The translations under genes were made by a program, and so were the position numbers. From contig DATETJ010000002.1 of the NCBI GenBank assembly GCA_035283685.1, forward strand, positions 547,362-611,361: a stretch of 64,000 nucleotides of DNA. The letters run 5' to 3'. Source of the DNA: Candidatus Bathyarchaeia archaeon (lineage in GTDB: Archaea > Thermoproteota > Bathyarchaeia > Bathyarchaeales > Bathyarchaeaceae). Below, piece after piece: positions 23,769 to 33,117 of this stretch. The number at the start of each line of letters is the position of its first letter. Position 1 is the stretch's first letter. The notes under the pieces are model-generated. The model saw nothing but the letters and a program-made list of their open reading frames with translations, was not told where the DNA came from and made no database searches.

Positions 23769-24294
23769 AAAAACCGAGATTCGAATTGCAGGGCTAGGCG
23801 GACAAGGCGTAGTGCTAGCTGGGCACATACTGAGCAAGGCAGCAGTCAAAGACGGCTTACACGTGGTGCAAACCCAAAGCTACGGCGCCGAAGCCAGAGG
23901 AAGCGCAGCCAAAAGTGAAGTCATTATTTCAACCGAGAAAGTCGGTTTTCCCATGGTGAGAAAAAGCGACGTGCTGGTTGCAATGAGCCAGACGGCTCTC
24001 GACAAGCATTTGAAAGATCTTAAAGAAGACGGAGTCCTAATCGTAGATACGAGCATCGTTAAGCAGCTACCTCATGTAAATGCTAAGATAGTCAAAGTGG
24101 AAGCGACGGAAAAAGCGGAGACTGAACTCAAGTCGCGAATGTATGCGAACATGGTTATGCTTGGCGTAATCATCAAAACAACCGAACTAGTCGCCCGAGA
24201 TTCAGTGGAGAAGGCGATCAAAGAGACCTTCTCAGGAGAGGCTGCTGAGACGAACATTCTGGCTTACAAGTTAGGGTTAAGTCTTGCCAAGTGA
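23755..24294 (+). CDS. korC: 2-oxoacid:ferredoxin oxidoreductase, gamma subunit
   Basis: 179 residues with the gamma-domain motifs AGLGGQGVVLAGHIL, QTQSYGAEARGSAAKSEVIIS and LIVDTSIV. This subunit binds CoA in the complex. GTG start at 23755 inside the end of korB. It completes the korABC unit; a dedicated ferredoxin subunit is absent from this locus. Confidence 0.92.
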   Translation: MAQPRKTEIRIAGLGGQGVVLAGHILSKAAVKDGLHVVQTQSYGAEARGSAAKSEVIISTEKVGFPMVRKSDVLVAMSQTALDKHLKDLKEDGVLIVDTSIVKQLPHVNAKIVKVEATEKAETELKSRMYANMVMLGVIIKTTELVARDSVEKAIKETFSGEAAETNILAYKLGLSLAK

Positions 24295-24304
24295 TTGCAG
24301 GCGA

Positions 24305-24760
24305 TTAGGCTCGTCTTTCTCTTCTCAGAAAATCACCAATGTCTGAAACATTTCGAACGACAACTTGATTCCTGTCTTCCTTCACTTCGAGACTGTGTAA
24401 GATTCTGCCGAAGCCAAGGCACTCGCCATGCTGGTTCACAACCAATGTGTACGCGCTTTTCTTCTTTGAGCCGACAACTTTCAGTATTCCTCGCCTGAAA
24501 ATGTCTCTCCCAACTGTGAACAACCATTCCGATTTCTGATCAACCATAACTCTGTTTGCATCGTTCCGTGAGGCAATCATTCTCAACAGGTTGAAACTTG
24601 GAAAGAAGACTCCGCGCTTGACTTTTCCAAGATAGGTTCCAGCATAGAAGAAGTCTTTGGACACGAACCGCTTCATTTGTTGGCTTAAGAGAAAATATCT
24701 GCCTCGATTTTCAACAGATAAGCTCTCATCCCATGTCAGGCTTGCGCCAAACCGCCTCAC
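24305..24760 (-). CDS. Nip7-like PUA-domain protein
   Basis: 151 residues from GTG at 24760. The C-terminal half is a PUA domain, with strands LKVVGSKKKSAYTLVVNQHGECLGFGRIL. The N-terminal half matches the pre-PUA fold of Nip7 (KRFVSKDFFYAGTYLGKVKRG). Nip7 acts in large-subunit rRNA maturation. It is 24 bp downstream of an RNA m5C methyltransferase gene, a common archaeal pairing that suggests the two act on the same RNA. Confidence is limited by the short length. Confidence 0.72.
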   Translation of the reverse strand: MRRFGASLTWDESLSVENRGRYFLLSQQMKRFVSKDFFYAGTYLGKVKRGVFFPSFNLLRMIASRNDANRVMVDQKSEWLFTVGRDIFRRGILKVVGSKKKSAYTLVVNQHGECLGFGRILHSLEVKEDRNQVVVRNVSDIGDFLRRERRA

Positions 24761-24784
24761 AAAGTCAATTATCGGCTTCGTTCT

Positions 24785-25669
24785 TCACACTCGCTTCTTA
24801 AGTTTACAGACGAAAAAGCCTTGAGTTTGCCCAGGCCATATTCTCTTGCAGCTTGCCACTGTGCTGGCAACCCTTTTTCCAAAAATGCTCGTAGGCGCCG
24901 TCTCTCCGTAGCATTCAACTGGCTCAGCTTGAAGCTCAAGGTGTTCTGTAGCCCAGTCGATGTTCAATTCGTTCTCTTCGGGCTCTAAGCTGCAAGTGGA
25001 ATAGACGATCTCGCCGTCATCATTGAGGATCGCCTCCGCTTCAGTCAAGATCTGTCTCTGCAGCGCCGCGTTTCTCTTCACGTCTTCGATTGTTCTTCTC
25101 GTGAACCATTCTTTGTCTGTGGCGAAGTTGCCTGAGCATGGAACGTCGAGCAGTATTCGGTCAAACTTGATTTTCAGCTGAGATGCATGTCTTGCATCCA
25201 TGTGACACACGATTGTGTTCTCGACACGGCATCGTTCCAGATGGTTCGAGAGCGGGGTTAATCTTCGTTTGTCAACGTCCAGAGCGAATATTACGCCTGT
25301 ATTATGCATCAAGTCTGCCAGTTGAATGGTTTTGCCTCCTGGAGCCGCACAAGCATCAAGAACAGTTTTGTCCTTCAGGTCGCTGAACAGTGTTGCTGGA
25401 ATCTGGGCAGCAGCTTCCTGAATCGAATAGTGTCCGATAAGATATTCACTTGTGGCTCCAACTGAGAACGCAGACTTGCGCACCCAATGGGCATGTGGCA
25501 CAAAAGAAACCGGTTCCAGCTCGATTCCGCGAGATTCGAGTCTCCTCACAGTGTCAGCTTCTTTAGCGTTTGTGATGTTGATTCTGATTGCCTGTTTCAA
25601 CTCGACTGGTCGGTATTCCCAGCCTAGTTTGCTATATCGATCGACAAAGAATTGTTTGCCTGACATCAA
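24785..25669 (-). CDS. NSUN/RsmB-type RNA (cytosine-5) methyltransferase
   Basis: 294 residues. Motifs in order: DACAAPGGKT (SAM binding, about 112-121), DVDKRRL, DRILLDVPCSG (motif IV with the releasing Cys), and YSTCSLEPEENE (motif VI with the catalytic Cys). The N-terminal part is short, without a separate PUA domain; the PUA function may be given by the Nip7-like protein encoded next. Likely targets are rRNA or tRNA cytosines. Confidence 0.9.
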   Translation of the reverse strand: MMSGKQFFVDRYSKLGWEYRPVELKQAIRINITNAKEADTVRRLESRGIELEPVSFVPHAHWVRKSAFSVGATSEYLIGHYSIQEAAAQIPATLFSDLKDKTVLDACAAPGGKTIQLADLMHNTGVIFALDVDKRRLTPLSNHLERCRVENTIVCHMDARHASQLKIKFDRILLDVPCSGNFATDKEWFTRRTIEDVKRNAALQRQILTEAEAILNDDGEIVYSTCSLEPEENELNIDWATEHLELQAEPVECYGETAPTSIFGKRVASTVASCKRIWPGQTQGFFVCKLKKRV

Positions 25670-25725
25670 CGATTAGGGTAGTCTGTGGTCATAAAAATCT
25701 TGGCGTGTCTGACACGACAGTTTTC

Positions 25726-26646
25726 TCAGTTTTGCAATTGGCTAATTGCGTCCTTTGTCGTGGAAACTGATTTTTCAAGTTGTTTGTGTGTTTCGGGTTT
25801 GAGCTTGAGCTGCAGAATCATTTCAACACCGTTTCTTCCTAGAACAACGGGTACGCCGATGGATACATCAGAGAAGCCGTATTCGCCTTGCAGATTTGTG
25901 GAGACGCTCATGACTCGGTTGCGTCCTCTCAGAACTGCGTCTACCATTATGGCTATCACTACCCCGGGTGCGTGTGTTGTGGCGCCTTTCAGTTTGATGA
26001 CGTCGGCACCTGAGGTTTTCGTTAGGTTCACAATTTTGTCAATCTGCTCTCTTGTGAGCAATTCAGTTATAGGTATTCCTGACACCGAGGCGCATTCCAC
26101 TAGCGGAACCATGGAGTCGCCGTGTTCACCTATAACCAAAGCGCGAACATCTTCCCTCGACACGCCCAGTTCCATTGCAATGTAAGACCTGAAGCGCATT
26201 GTGTCAAGGATGTTGCCCATGCCGAAAACTCGATTTCTTTCGAAACCCGACTCTTTGTACGCCACATAAGTCATGACGTCAACAGGATTAGTTACAACCA
26301 TAAGCTTGCAATCAGGCGCGTACCGTGCGATTTCTTTTGCAGCCGACCTTACAATCTTTGCGTTCTCGTTCATGAGATCAAGGCGACTCATCCCAGACTT
26401 TCTACCCGCGCCCGCAACTAGAACCACAACATCTGAACCTGCAATCCGCCTGAAGTCACTTGTGCCCACAACTCTGCCATCAAATTCAATAGCCGGTGCA
26501 GCCTGCATCATATCCAGCGCTTCGCCCTTAGCTAGGTCCTCGGAAACGTCCACTAATACGACATCGCTGATTCTGAACCTCAAAATATCAAACGCCGCAG
26601 CAGTTCCAACTTTACCTGCACCTATGATCGAAATCATTGCCTTCAT
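25726..26646 (-). CDS. mdh: Malate/lactate dehydrogenase family protein, probably malate dehydrogenase
   Basis: 306 residues from ATG at 26646, where the Rossmann motif ISIIGAGKVGTAAA begins; a longer frame to 26772 adds an unrelated N-terminus. NAD-binding Asp (VLVDVSEDLA), the substrate loop VLVAGAGRKSGMSRLDL with its Arg, NPVDVMTYV and the catalytic pair in VIGEHGDSMVP are present. The Arg in GRKSGMSR favours malate. It oxidises malate to oxaloacetate in central metabolism. A DUF47 fragment abuts its start on the opposite strand. Confidence 0.9.
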   Translation of the reverse strand: MKAMISIIGAGKVGTAAAFDILRFRISDVVLVDVSEDLAKGEALDMMQAAPAIEFDGRVVGTSDFRRIAGSDVVVLVAGAGRKSGMSRLDLMNENAKIVRSAAKEIARYAPDCKLMVVTNPVDVMTYVAYKESGFERNRVFGMGNILDTMRFRSYIAMELGVSREDVRALVIGEHGDSMVPLVECASVSGIPITELLTREQIDKIVNLTKTSGADVIKLKGATTHAPGVVIAIMVDAVLRGRNRVMSVSTNLQGEYGFSDVSIGVPVVLGRNGVEMILQLKLKPETHKQLEKSVSTTKDAISQLQN

Positions 26647-26658
26647 CGCTCCTTTGGC

Positions 26659-26886
26659 TTGAGAGCCTTCTATGAACAAGTCTCGATTATTTGGTTTACG
26701 TTTACGTTCATCGAAAAACTCGAAAGGGACTACCTCGCCGCAAAGAAACTCTTCATCAAACACGGACGCCAAGTGGACGCAGGCACTCTTCTGATACTAA
26801 ACAACTTAATCGAATTCATGGAACAAGCAGCAGACGTATGCGCTGACACAGCTGACTACATAACCATACTCGCAAGCCAAGGCTGA
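26659..26886 (+). pseudogene. C-terminal fragment of a PhoU-like (DUF47) protein
   Basis: The frame from about 26710 to 26886 reads as the last helices of the DUF47/PhoU fold: a Lys-rich helix, then TLLILNNLIEFMEQAADVCADTADYI, the usual metal-coordinating E...D..D pattern. The upstream helices of the family are missing, because the malate dehydrogenase gene begins 12 bp away on the other strand. Intact members have about 200 residues. It appears to be a gene remnant left by a rearrangement. Confidence 0.55.
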
Positions 26887-27037
26887 ACCACAGGCGTGCT
26901 CGAAAACCAGCAAGACACGCTATGACACCAACCTTCACTCAACCATACTCAGCACCGCAGTGAAGGTCACAGGGAATAAACATACTCCTTCTCTCGAAAG
27001 TCTCCCCATCGCAGCCGCAGCTTTCCAACCCAACATA

Positions 27038-27180
27038 GAAGTAGTAGTCAACGTACACGCGGCGCTGACGACTACTTCTGAGCAAAGCCAGCTCGGTATT
27101 ATAACCTGTTCTAAGCCCAAATTAATAACATCTGAAACAAAAACAGCCACAAACAGTCTGCGCTTCCATGTTCAACCACA
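27038..27180 (+). repeat. Mosaic hairpin repeat, modules A-B-D
   Basis: Module A: GAAGTAGTAGTC at 27038-27049 and GACGACTACTTC at 27067-27078. Module B: about 27096-27134, ending AATAACATCTGAAACA. Module D: the segment with ACAAACAGTCTGCG and CATGTTCAACCACAACTG at about 27149-27185. Very similar to 13926-14022 and to the reverse of 34400-34625. It lies in a gene-free stretch (26887-27588). Confidence 0.75.
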
Positions 27181-27276
27181 ACTGTCCAAGCCTTCCCGCA
27201 GCCTCCAACATTCTGAATGATGTCGTCATCTGGAACAGCTGTTACGACAAGGTGCACATAGCTTCAGCATAAACTG

Positions 27277-27332
27277 GTTGAAGAAGGCATAAGGGGCATA
27301 CCGCCTTCTTCTTGTGAAATCTCTCTTCCCGC
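27277..27332 (+). repeat. Hairpin module E, copy 3
   Basis: GAAGAAGG, spacer CATAAGGGGCATACCG, CCTTCTTCTTGTGAAAT, then CTTCCCGCA. Same stem, tail and terminal CCCGCA as the copies near 14.3 kb and 31.7 kb. Confidence 0.7.
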
Positions 27333-27588
27333 ACAGCGCCCATCAACATAGGCAAACGTCACGATTGGCAACATTAATGGTGCCTTTTAGCAACATTGAA
27401 AGTCACCATAAAACACGAGTCAACAGCCTCAGAAACACCATTCAGAAACCCGAACAGTCCCCAAGAAACAAACTGAAAAGCAGAACTTTCACCGCAAAAA
27501 AATTTTCAACGCTCATACTAACCCTCTCCTCCCTGACTTCCGCATACAAACAACACTTAAATCCGACACAACACACAGCCACCATACG

Positions 27589-28449
27589 ATGACGCTACTC
27601 AGACCCTTCGACCCATGGCGCTCACCGCTCTGCACCTGCCTCAACAAACTAACCTTCAACCCATACACAGGCTGCGACCACAAATGCATCTACTGCTACG
27701 CCACCAGCTACGTCCCACACTTCTACAACTGCCGACCCAAAACAGACCTACTGAAACGACTCAAAACGGAAGCCCAACGACTCAACGGGCAACTCATCTC
27801 CATCGCCAACTCCAGCGACCCCTACCCAACAATAGAAAAAACCCTACAACTAACCCGCCAATGCCTCAAAACCTTATCAAACCAAAACTGCCGCATCCAA
27901 ATCATAACCAAATCAAACCTAGTCACAAGAGACACAGACATCCTACAAAAAACCCAATCAGCAGTAGCCTTCACCATAACCACGGACAATGACGCCTTAG
28001 CCAAACAACTCGAACCCAACGCACCACCACCCTCACAAAGAATGCGAGCAATAGAAACCTTAACCCAGAGAGGCATCCCCGTATGCGTCAGAATAGACCC
28101 AATCATACCCTCCCTAAACGACAATTCAGCAGACCTCATCAAAACACTCGCTACACTAGGCGTCAAACACGTAACAAGCTCAACCTACAAAATCAAACAG
28201 GACAACTGGAAACGCTTCAGGCAAGTCTTCCCCCCAACCGCCCAACAGCTGGCACCACTCTACTTCAAAAGAGGCGAAAAAATGGGCGGATACCGATACC
28301 TACCAGCAAAACTCCGATACAACATACTGAAAGGCATCAGGGAGCAAACAACGCAGGCAGGAATGACCTTTGGAACATGCAGGGAAGGCTTTCCACAGCT
28401 AAACACAGCCACATGCGACGGCGCCGAATACTGCCAACATCAACGCTAA
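27589..28449 (+). CDS. Radical SAM protein of the spore photoproduct lyase-like group
   Basis: 286 residues. The cluster motif CDHKCIYC follows FNPYTG, and the text continues YATSYVPHF and SNSSDPYPTIEK-type wording (IANSSDPYPTIEKTL), which is typical of the SplB-like/Rv2578c group. A Cys pair near the C-terminus (FGTCREGFPQL and CDGAEYC) could hold a further site. The substrate is unknown; members are widespread in archaea, often annotated only as radical SAM. The stop overlaps the converging aquaporin gene by 4 bp. Confidence 0.85.
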   Translation: MTLLRPFDPWRSPLCTCLNKLTFNPYTGCDHKCIYCYATSYVPHFYNCRPKTDLLKRLKTEAQRLNGQLISIANSSDPYPTIEKTLQLTRQCLKTLSNQNCRIQIITKSNLVTRDTDILQKTQSAVAFTITTDNDALAKQLEPNAPPPSQRMRAIETLTQRGIPVCVRIDPIIPSLNDNSADLIKTLATLGVKHVTSSTYKIKQDNWKRFRQVFPPTAQQLAPLYFKRGEKMGGYRYLPAKLRYNILKGIREQTTQAGMTFGTCREGFPQLNTATCDGAEYCQHQR

Positions 28450-29156
28450 GCCGATTTCTGTCCGTTGACCATGAGACGCCAGACAGCCGCTGCTAATAGT
28501 CCACCAAGAATAGGCGCAACCCAAAACAGCCACAATTGACTCAAGGCTGTGCCACCTGCAATCAATGCTGGACCCAAGCTTCTCGCAGGGTTCACCGATG
28601 TGCCCGTCACAGGAATCCCAACTAAGTGGATGAGGACTAGGCTTAGCCCGATTGAGATTCCAGCGAAGTCCTTAGGCGCCTTCTCGCTGGTAGACCCCAA
28701 GATAACAAGTAGGAAAATAAACGTGAGCACTACCTCGGCAATGAAAGCTGAGCGCATGGAGAATCGGCCCGGCGAAGCCGCATCGTATCCGTTCTGACCC
28801 AGACCGCCAGTGGCTAGGGTGTATCCCGGCATGCCAAGCGCGATCACGTACAAGACCCCAGCTGCAACTAATGCGCCCACACACTGCATAGCTATGTAGA
28901 TTGCAGTGTCTTTCGCCTTCATTTTACCCGCGGCTAACATCGAAATAGACACAGCTGGATTAATGTGGCATCCCGAAATTCCTCCGATCGCATAGGCCAT
29001 AGCCAACACCGAAAGTCCAAAAGCAAACGAGATTCCCACAAAACCTATGTATCTGCCAGCCAACACGGCGCTTCCGCAGCCCAAGAGAACGAGGACAAAT
29101 GTGCCAAGCAATTCGGCAAAGTACTTTTTCGCTTCGCTCACCGTCATCATGCCCAC
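28446..29156 (-). CDS. Aquaporin / glycerol facilitator family channel
   Basis: 236 residues with six membrane helices and both NPA boxes: CHINPAVSI in loop B and TSVNPARSLGPAL in loop E. The Arg after the second NPA (NPARS) is the selectivity-filter Arg. The Asp of glycerol channels after the second NPA is replaced by Ser, which favours water or small neutral solutes (AqpM/AqpZ-like). A second start, ATG 6 bp downstream, is possible. Convergent with the radical SAM gene. Confidence 0.93.
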   Translation of the reverse strand: MGMMTVSEAKKYFAELLGTFVLVLLGCGSAVLAGRYIGFVGISFAFGLSVLAMAYAIGGISGCHINPAVSISMLAAGKMKAKDTAIYIAMQCVGALVAAGVLYVIALGMPGYTLATGGLGQNGYDAASPGRFSMRSAFIAEVVLTFIFLLVILGSTSEKAPKDFAGISIGLSLVLIHLVGIPVTGTSVNPARSLGPALIAGGTALSQLWLFWVAPILGGLLAAAVWRLMVNGQKSA

Positions 29157-29255
29157 ATACCTCGCAAGTCTCAGATAAAGTGCAGTTTGATTTTCAGTTG
29201 ACCTCCAGACTTTATATGAGTTTCCATGCCTAAAGCAGCAAAATGCTAAAGGCAG

Positions 29256-31469
29256 TTACGGTTCGTCTATGAATTTGCTGGCCACAGGAATTTCAGGCGG
29301 AAGTCCACGCCTCTTCCTTATTTCCCGTATGATTACATGGGCGGTGCTAGCAGGGATTTTTTCCCAGTGGTCGAGGGTTGATTGCCAGAACGCGTGGCCT
29401 GACGTGGCTGAACGCATTTCGGCGGCTAAACCGAAGGTTTGGCGTACAGGTATATAGCCTACTATGTTGTTTATTGGGCCTTTCTGCTCTGACGCTGTAA
29501 TTCTGCCTTTTTGTCTGGTTATTATGCTGCTGACTTGGCCTACCCACTGCGTCGGCGCTGTGATGTTGATTTTGAATATGGGTTCGACTAGTGAGGCTTT
29601 GGCTGTTAGAAACGATCCTAGTATGGCTCTTCGGGTTGCTGGCACGAGTTGGGCTGGACCATGGTGAGCTGGGTCTTCGTGCAGTTGGGCGTCTATTAGT
29701 TTTGCTTTTATGCCTCGGATGGGTTCTTCGCATAAGGGTCCGTTTTGGCAAGCCCATTTGAAGCCTGATATTATCGTGTCTCGCGTTTCGTGTGTAAATT
29801 GGATGCTTTTGGCTTCGTTTACGAGGATGTTCTTGTGCTGTTCAATTGCCCAGACGTTTTCTGCTTCAGCTGTTGTCCAGTTTGCTTTTTTCTGGAGTGT
29901 GGTTGAGATTTGTCGTGGGTTGGTGTCTTCTGTAAGTTCGCTTTTTTCGATGAGTTCGATTACGTTGTCTTCCAATGGTTGGACTTGTATGATGAGTTTG
30001 TTGAGTTTGTTGGGGCTTTTGGCTTGGGCTGCTATGCCTTTTGCTGTGACGCTTTCGCGGTAGACTACTATGGGTTTGCCTGTGATGATTTCGAGGTCGC
30101 CGCCTGCGTAGTCTCGTAGGAATTTTGTGGCTATTTCGAGGTGGAGTTCGCCTATGCCGCTGAGTAAGTATTCGCCGGTTTCTTTGCTTATGGTTGCTGT
30201 GAGGTTTGGGTCTTCGATGGTGAGGCGTTGCATGGCTTCGGTTAGGCGGGGTAGGTCTTTGGGGTGGGTGGGTTCTAGGGCTATGGTGATTACGGGTTCG
30301 GAGATGTATCGGATGTGTTCGAAGGGTATCATTGTGTCTTTGTGGCTGTTGTCGACTAGGGTTTCGCCTGTTCTGGCTTGCTCTATGCCTAGGAGTGCAG
30401 CTATGTTGCCTGCGTTGATTTGGTCAACGATTTCGCGTATTGCGCCCATGTACATTGAGACTTGTTGTACGCGGTGGTTTTTTTTGGCTTCGACTAGGTA
30501 GATCTCGTTGCCTGCTGTGACCTTGCCTGAGAAGAGTCGTCCTGTAGCTATTAAGCCTGCGTGTGGATCCGTCTGTGTCATAGTTACGCACATGACTGTG
30601 GGTCCTGTGTCTGTGCAGTTGAGCATGGCTTGTCCTATTTCTGTGTCTAGGTTGCCTGTCCAGATTTTTGGTAAGCGATACTGCTGTGCTGTGATTGGGT
30701 TTGGTAGGTGGTTGACTACCATGTTCAATATGGCGTTGTGTAATGGTATGGTTTCAGCGAGTTGTTCGACTGTGTTTTTTTGGTAGGCGTTGATTATGTC
30801 GTTGAATTTGATGTTTTTTTGTTGTGCTATGCCTAGTGTGAAGCCCCATTTGTGCAGGGCTGAGCCGAAGGCTACTGTGTCTTTCGCTGGGTCTACTTTC
30901 CATTTTTCTTGGTGTTCTGGTTCTGCGTAGAGTGTGATGAGGTTGTTGAAGTCGTTTATTATGTGTGTTAGTTTTTTTTGTATGTCGGTTGTTGTGAGTC
31001 GGAGTTCTTTGATTAGGCGGTCTATTTTGTTTATGTAGAGCACTGGGCGGACTCGTTCGTTTAGTGCTTGTCTGGTTACGGTTTCTGTTTGGACCATTAT
31101 TTCTTCGACTGCGTCTACGACTATGATGGCTCCGTCGGTGGCTCTTAGTGCTCGGGTTACTTTGCCTGTGAAGTCTACGTGTCCGGGTGTGTCGATTAGG
31201 TTGATTACGTAGGCTGTGCCCGGTTCCTCATGCAGTAGGCTTATGTTGGCGGTTTTGATTGTTATGCCTCTTTTTTGTTCTTCCTCTAGGTAGTCTAGGG
31301 CTCGGGCGGTTCCTGCTATTTTTGGTGAGAGTAAGCCGGCTTCGGCTAGTAGGCTGTCGGTCATGGTGGTTTTGCCGTGGTCTATGTGGGCTATGATGCC
31401 TATGTTGCGTATGTTTTGTTTGTGGCTCATGAGGCGTAGTATGTCTGTGGTCTGCTTGAATCGTGGCAT
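29256..31469 (-). CDS. fusA: Elongation factor 2 (diphthamide-type)
   Basis: 737 residues from ATG at 31469. GTPase motifs: AHIDHGKTT (G1), DTPGH (G3), NKID (G4). Domain IV contains the LDHWEK segment; His701 (codon at 29367-29369) is in the place of the His that becomes diphthamide, so this is the canonical translocase. An upstream in-frame ATG at 31544 adds 25 residues unlike other EF-2 proteins. EF-2 moves tRNA and mRNA through the ribosome with GTP hydrolysis. A second EF-2 gene lies 11 kb away. The region upstream has 22-bp tandem repeats and hairpin modules. Confidence 0.95.
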   Translation of the reverse strand: MPRFKQTTDILRLMSHKQNIRNIGIIAHIDHGKTTMTDSLLAEAGLLSPKIAGTARALDYLEEEQKRGITIKTANISLLHEEPGTAYVINLIDTPGHVDFTGKVTRALRATDGAIIVVDAVEEIMVQTETVTRQALNERVRPVLYINKIDRLIKELRLTTTDIQKKLTHIINDFNNLITLYAEPEHQEKWKVDPAKDTVAFGSALHKWGFTLGIAQQKNIKFNDIINAYQKNTVEQLAETIPLHNAILNMVVNHLPNPITAQQYRLPKIWTGNLDTEIGQAMLNCTDTGPTVMCVTMTQTDPHAGLIATGRLFSGKVTAGNEIYLVEAKKNHRVQQVSMYMGAIREIVDQINAGNIAALLGIEQARTGETLVDNSHKDTMIPFEHIRYISEPVITIALEPTHPKDLPRLTEAMQRLTIEDPNLTATISKETGEYLLSGIGELHLEIATKFLRDYAGGDLEIITGKPIVVYRESVTAKGIAAQAKSPNKLNKLIIQVQPLEDNVIELIEKSELTEDTNPRQISTTLQKKANWTTAEAENVWAIEQHKNILVNEAKSIQFTHETRDTIISGFKWACQNGPLCEEPIRGIKAKLIDAQLHEDPAHHGPAQLVPATRRAILGSFLTAKASLVEPIFKINITAPTQWVGQVSSIITRQKGRITASEQKGPINNIVGYIPVRQTFGLAAEMRSATSGHAFWQSTLDHWEKIPASTAHVIIREIRKRRGLPPEIPVASKFIDEP

Positions 31470-31606
31470 AGGCGTGTTTCCTGTCTGTAGGGGTCTATTA
31501 GTATGGGTGCGGAGAAATTTTTTTTGGTGTGAAAAGCTCGGCATCAGTTTGTGCGTTGGACGCTGTTGCTGATTCTGTATGGTGTTTTGGGTTCTGTTTT
31601 CGTTGG

Positions 31607-31672
31607 TTTAGCGTGTTTTTCTATGTTGTTTAGCGTGAAGTTTCATGTTGGTTAGCGTGACGTTTGGCATGT
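31607..31672 (+). repeat. Three tandem 22-bp repeats upstream of EF-2
   Basis: Units start at 31607, 31629 and 31651 and share TTAGCGTG (position 2-9) and ATGTTG at their ends; the third unit is a few bases longer. They lie about 140 bp upstream of the EF-2 start, between it and the next hairpin modules. They could be binding sites for a regulator of EF-2. Confidence 0.6.
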
Positions 31673-31695
31673 TGGCTCGGATGTTGGTGGCTCTG

Positions 31696-31800
31696 CGGGA
31701 ATAGAAATTTTAGAAGAAGAAGGGGATAAGCCCCTTATACCTTCTTCTACTTTCTGTTCAGATGTTATTAACTTCCGCTTGGAAACAGTAATAATAACTT
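31696..31800 (-). repeat. Mosaic hairpin repeat, modules B-E on the minus strand
   Basis: Read on the minus strand: module B (31757-31800) with AAGCGGAAGTTAATAACATC, then module E (31696-31750) with GTAGAAGAAGG, spacer, CCTTCTTCTTC and the tail ending TTCCCGCA. The order B-E follows without a gap. Located between EF-2 and the divergent nitroreductase gene, in a 490-bp stretch without other genes. Confidence 0.7.
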
Positions 31801-31958
31801 CTTGAATGTTTGCGACGTGTGCGGTTTTGAGGTGTGCGTGTTGATGATTGGCCACTGCTTGTGAATGTTGACGTTAAATGATGCGCGCGCAAGATTTTAT
31901 GAACTTGAGATTCCTTTGTTCAGTGGTTAGAAAGCGCTCGAAAAATGGATTTGATGGT

Positions 31959-32528
31959 ATGATCTATGAGAAGATAAAGAACCGGAGAACGATTAGAAAA
32001 TATGCGCAGAAGGATGTCGCTCAAGAAGTCTTGCTAAGATGCGTGGACGCTGCGAGACTTTCCCCTTCAGGAGCCAACCGTCAACCGTTGAAATATATCA
32101 TAGTTAACGATCAGGAGTTGATAAGAGAAGTATTCAGCACGTTGAGGTGGGCTGCTTATCTACCAGATTATCAACCTAGCGAACATGAGATGCCGAGGGC
32201 TTACATTGTTATAATCCTGGACAGAAGTATTCTTGAGAACTCAGGTCATGATGCAGGCATCGCTGCAATGAGCATTTCTATGGTTGCGTACGACGAGGGT
32301 CTAGGATCGTGTATTCTCGGCGCTGTTAATAGAGTGAAATTGAAGGGGATTTTGAAGGTGCCGGATGGTCTCGATATAGTTCTAGTAGTTGCTCTCGGGT
32401 ATCCAGCAGAAAACCCAGTGGCCGACAAGGTGAAGGATGGCGACATAAAATACTGGCTTGACAAGAACAGAGTATTACATGTTCCGAAAAGAAATCTTGC
32501 AGAGGTAGTCAAATGGAACAGATACTAA
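31959..32528 (+). CDS. Nitroreductase family flavoprotein
   Basis: 189 residues from ATG at 31959, which gives the usual start MIYEKIKNRRTIRKY. The FMN-binding RRTIRKY segment, AARLSPSGANRQPLKYIIV, and the C-terminal VVALGYPAENP block all fit. Members reduce nitro compounds, quinones or flavins with NAD(P)H, or act in cofactor pathways. The substrate is unknown. An upstream frame extends 27 residues further but lacks any similarity to the family. Confidence 0.88.
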   Translation: MIYEKIKNRRTIRKYAQKDVAQEVLLRCVDAARLSPSGANRQPLKYIIVNDQELIREVFSTLRWAAYLPDYQPSEHEMPRAYIVIILDRSILENSGHDAGIAAMSISMVAYDEGLGSCILGAVNRVKLKGILKVPDGLDIVLVVALGYPAENPVADKVKDGDIKYWLDKNRVLHVPKRNLAEVVKWNRY

Positions 32529-32583
32529 CTTGCCGCGCGCATTCTTTCTTGGCGTTCCACCACAACGCTTATGTTAGGCTCGA

Positions 32584-33117
32584 ATGTTTCTCTTTAGCGA
32601 GCGTGTGTGTAGTTTGAGTGAAGACTTTGTTGAAAGACCCCGACCTCAACCTGTTGATGTTAAGATTAGCGAGTTGACGCCGAATTCCAAGGCGGTGAAC
32701 GTAGTCGCAAAGGTTGTATCTAAGGGTGAGGTGCGAAGCACCACGAGTGGGCGCGATTACACGGCGCATAGAGTTGTGGATGTGTTGGTTGGGGACGAAA
32801 CCGGTTGTGTTTACCTGAATCTTTGGGATGACAACATAGATAAGGCCAAGGAAGGCGACGTTCTCAGTATCAAGAACGGCTATGTGAATTTGTTCAGAGG
32901 CAACATTAGGTTAAACATAGGTCGTTATGGAAGCTTCGAAGTCGTCGCAGAACCCAAAATAGCAGAAGTGAACAGTGAGAACAATCTCAGCAGCAAGCAG
33001 TATGAACAAGAAAGACGCTTCGGCGGAGGATACGGCGGTGGTGGAGGCGGCTACGGAGGAAGACGAGGCGGGTACGGCGACAGACGAAGAGACGACTATC
33101 AAAGAAGAAGATACTGA
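32584..33117 (+). CDS. ssb: Single-stranded DNA-binding protein (OB fold)
   Basis: 177 residues: an OB-fold domain at about 22-125 (VNVVAKVVSKGEVRSTTSGRD, the strand VYLNLWDDNID, LSIKNGYVNLFRGNIRLNIG) and a glycine-, tyrosine- and arginine-rich tail from about 143. This is the simple crenarchaeal-type SSB layout; the flexible tail usually recruits partners. Here the tail is basic, not acidic as in Sulfolobus. A start at TTG 32614 would shorten it by 10 residues. The radA gene lies 245 bp downstream on the same strand. Confidence 0.88.
   Translation: MFLFSERVCSLSEDFVERPRPQPVDVKISELTPNSKAVNVVAKVVSKGEVRSTTSGRDYTAHRVVDVLVGDETGCVYLNLWDDNIDKAKEGDVLSIKNGYVNLFRGNIRLNIGRYGSFEVVAEPKIAEVNSENNLSSKQYEQERRFGGGYGGGGGGYGGRRGGYGDRRRDDYQRRRY

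Noticed and set aside
29256-31469. Casposon insertion at the EF-2 gene end, a known casposon target
   Set aside because: The EF-2 3' ends at 29256 and 44634 show no inverted repeats, target duplication or cas1. The element is elsewhere.
31652-31855. 67-codon minus-strand frame beside the nitroreductase gene
   Set aside because: Composed of hairpin modules B and E; no start context or motif.
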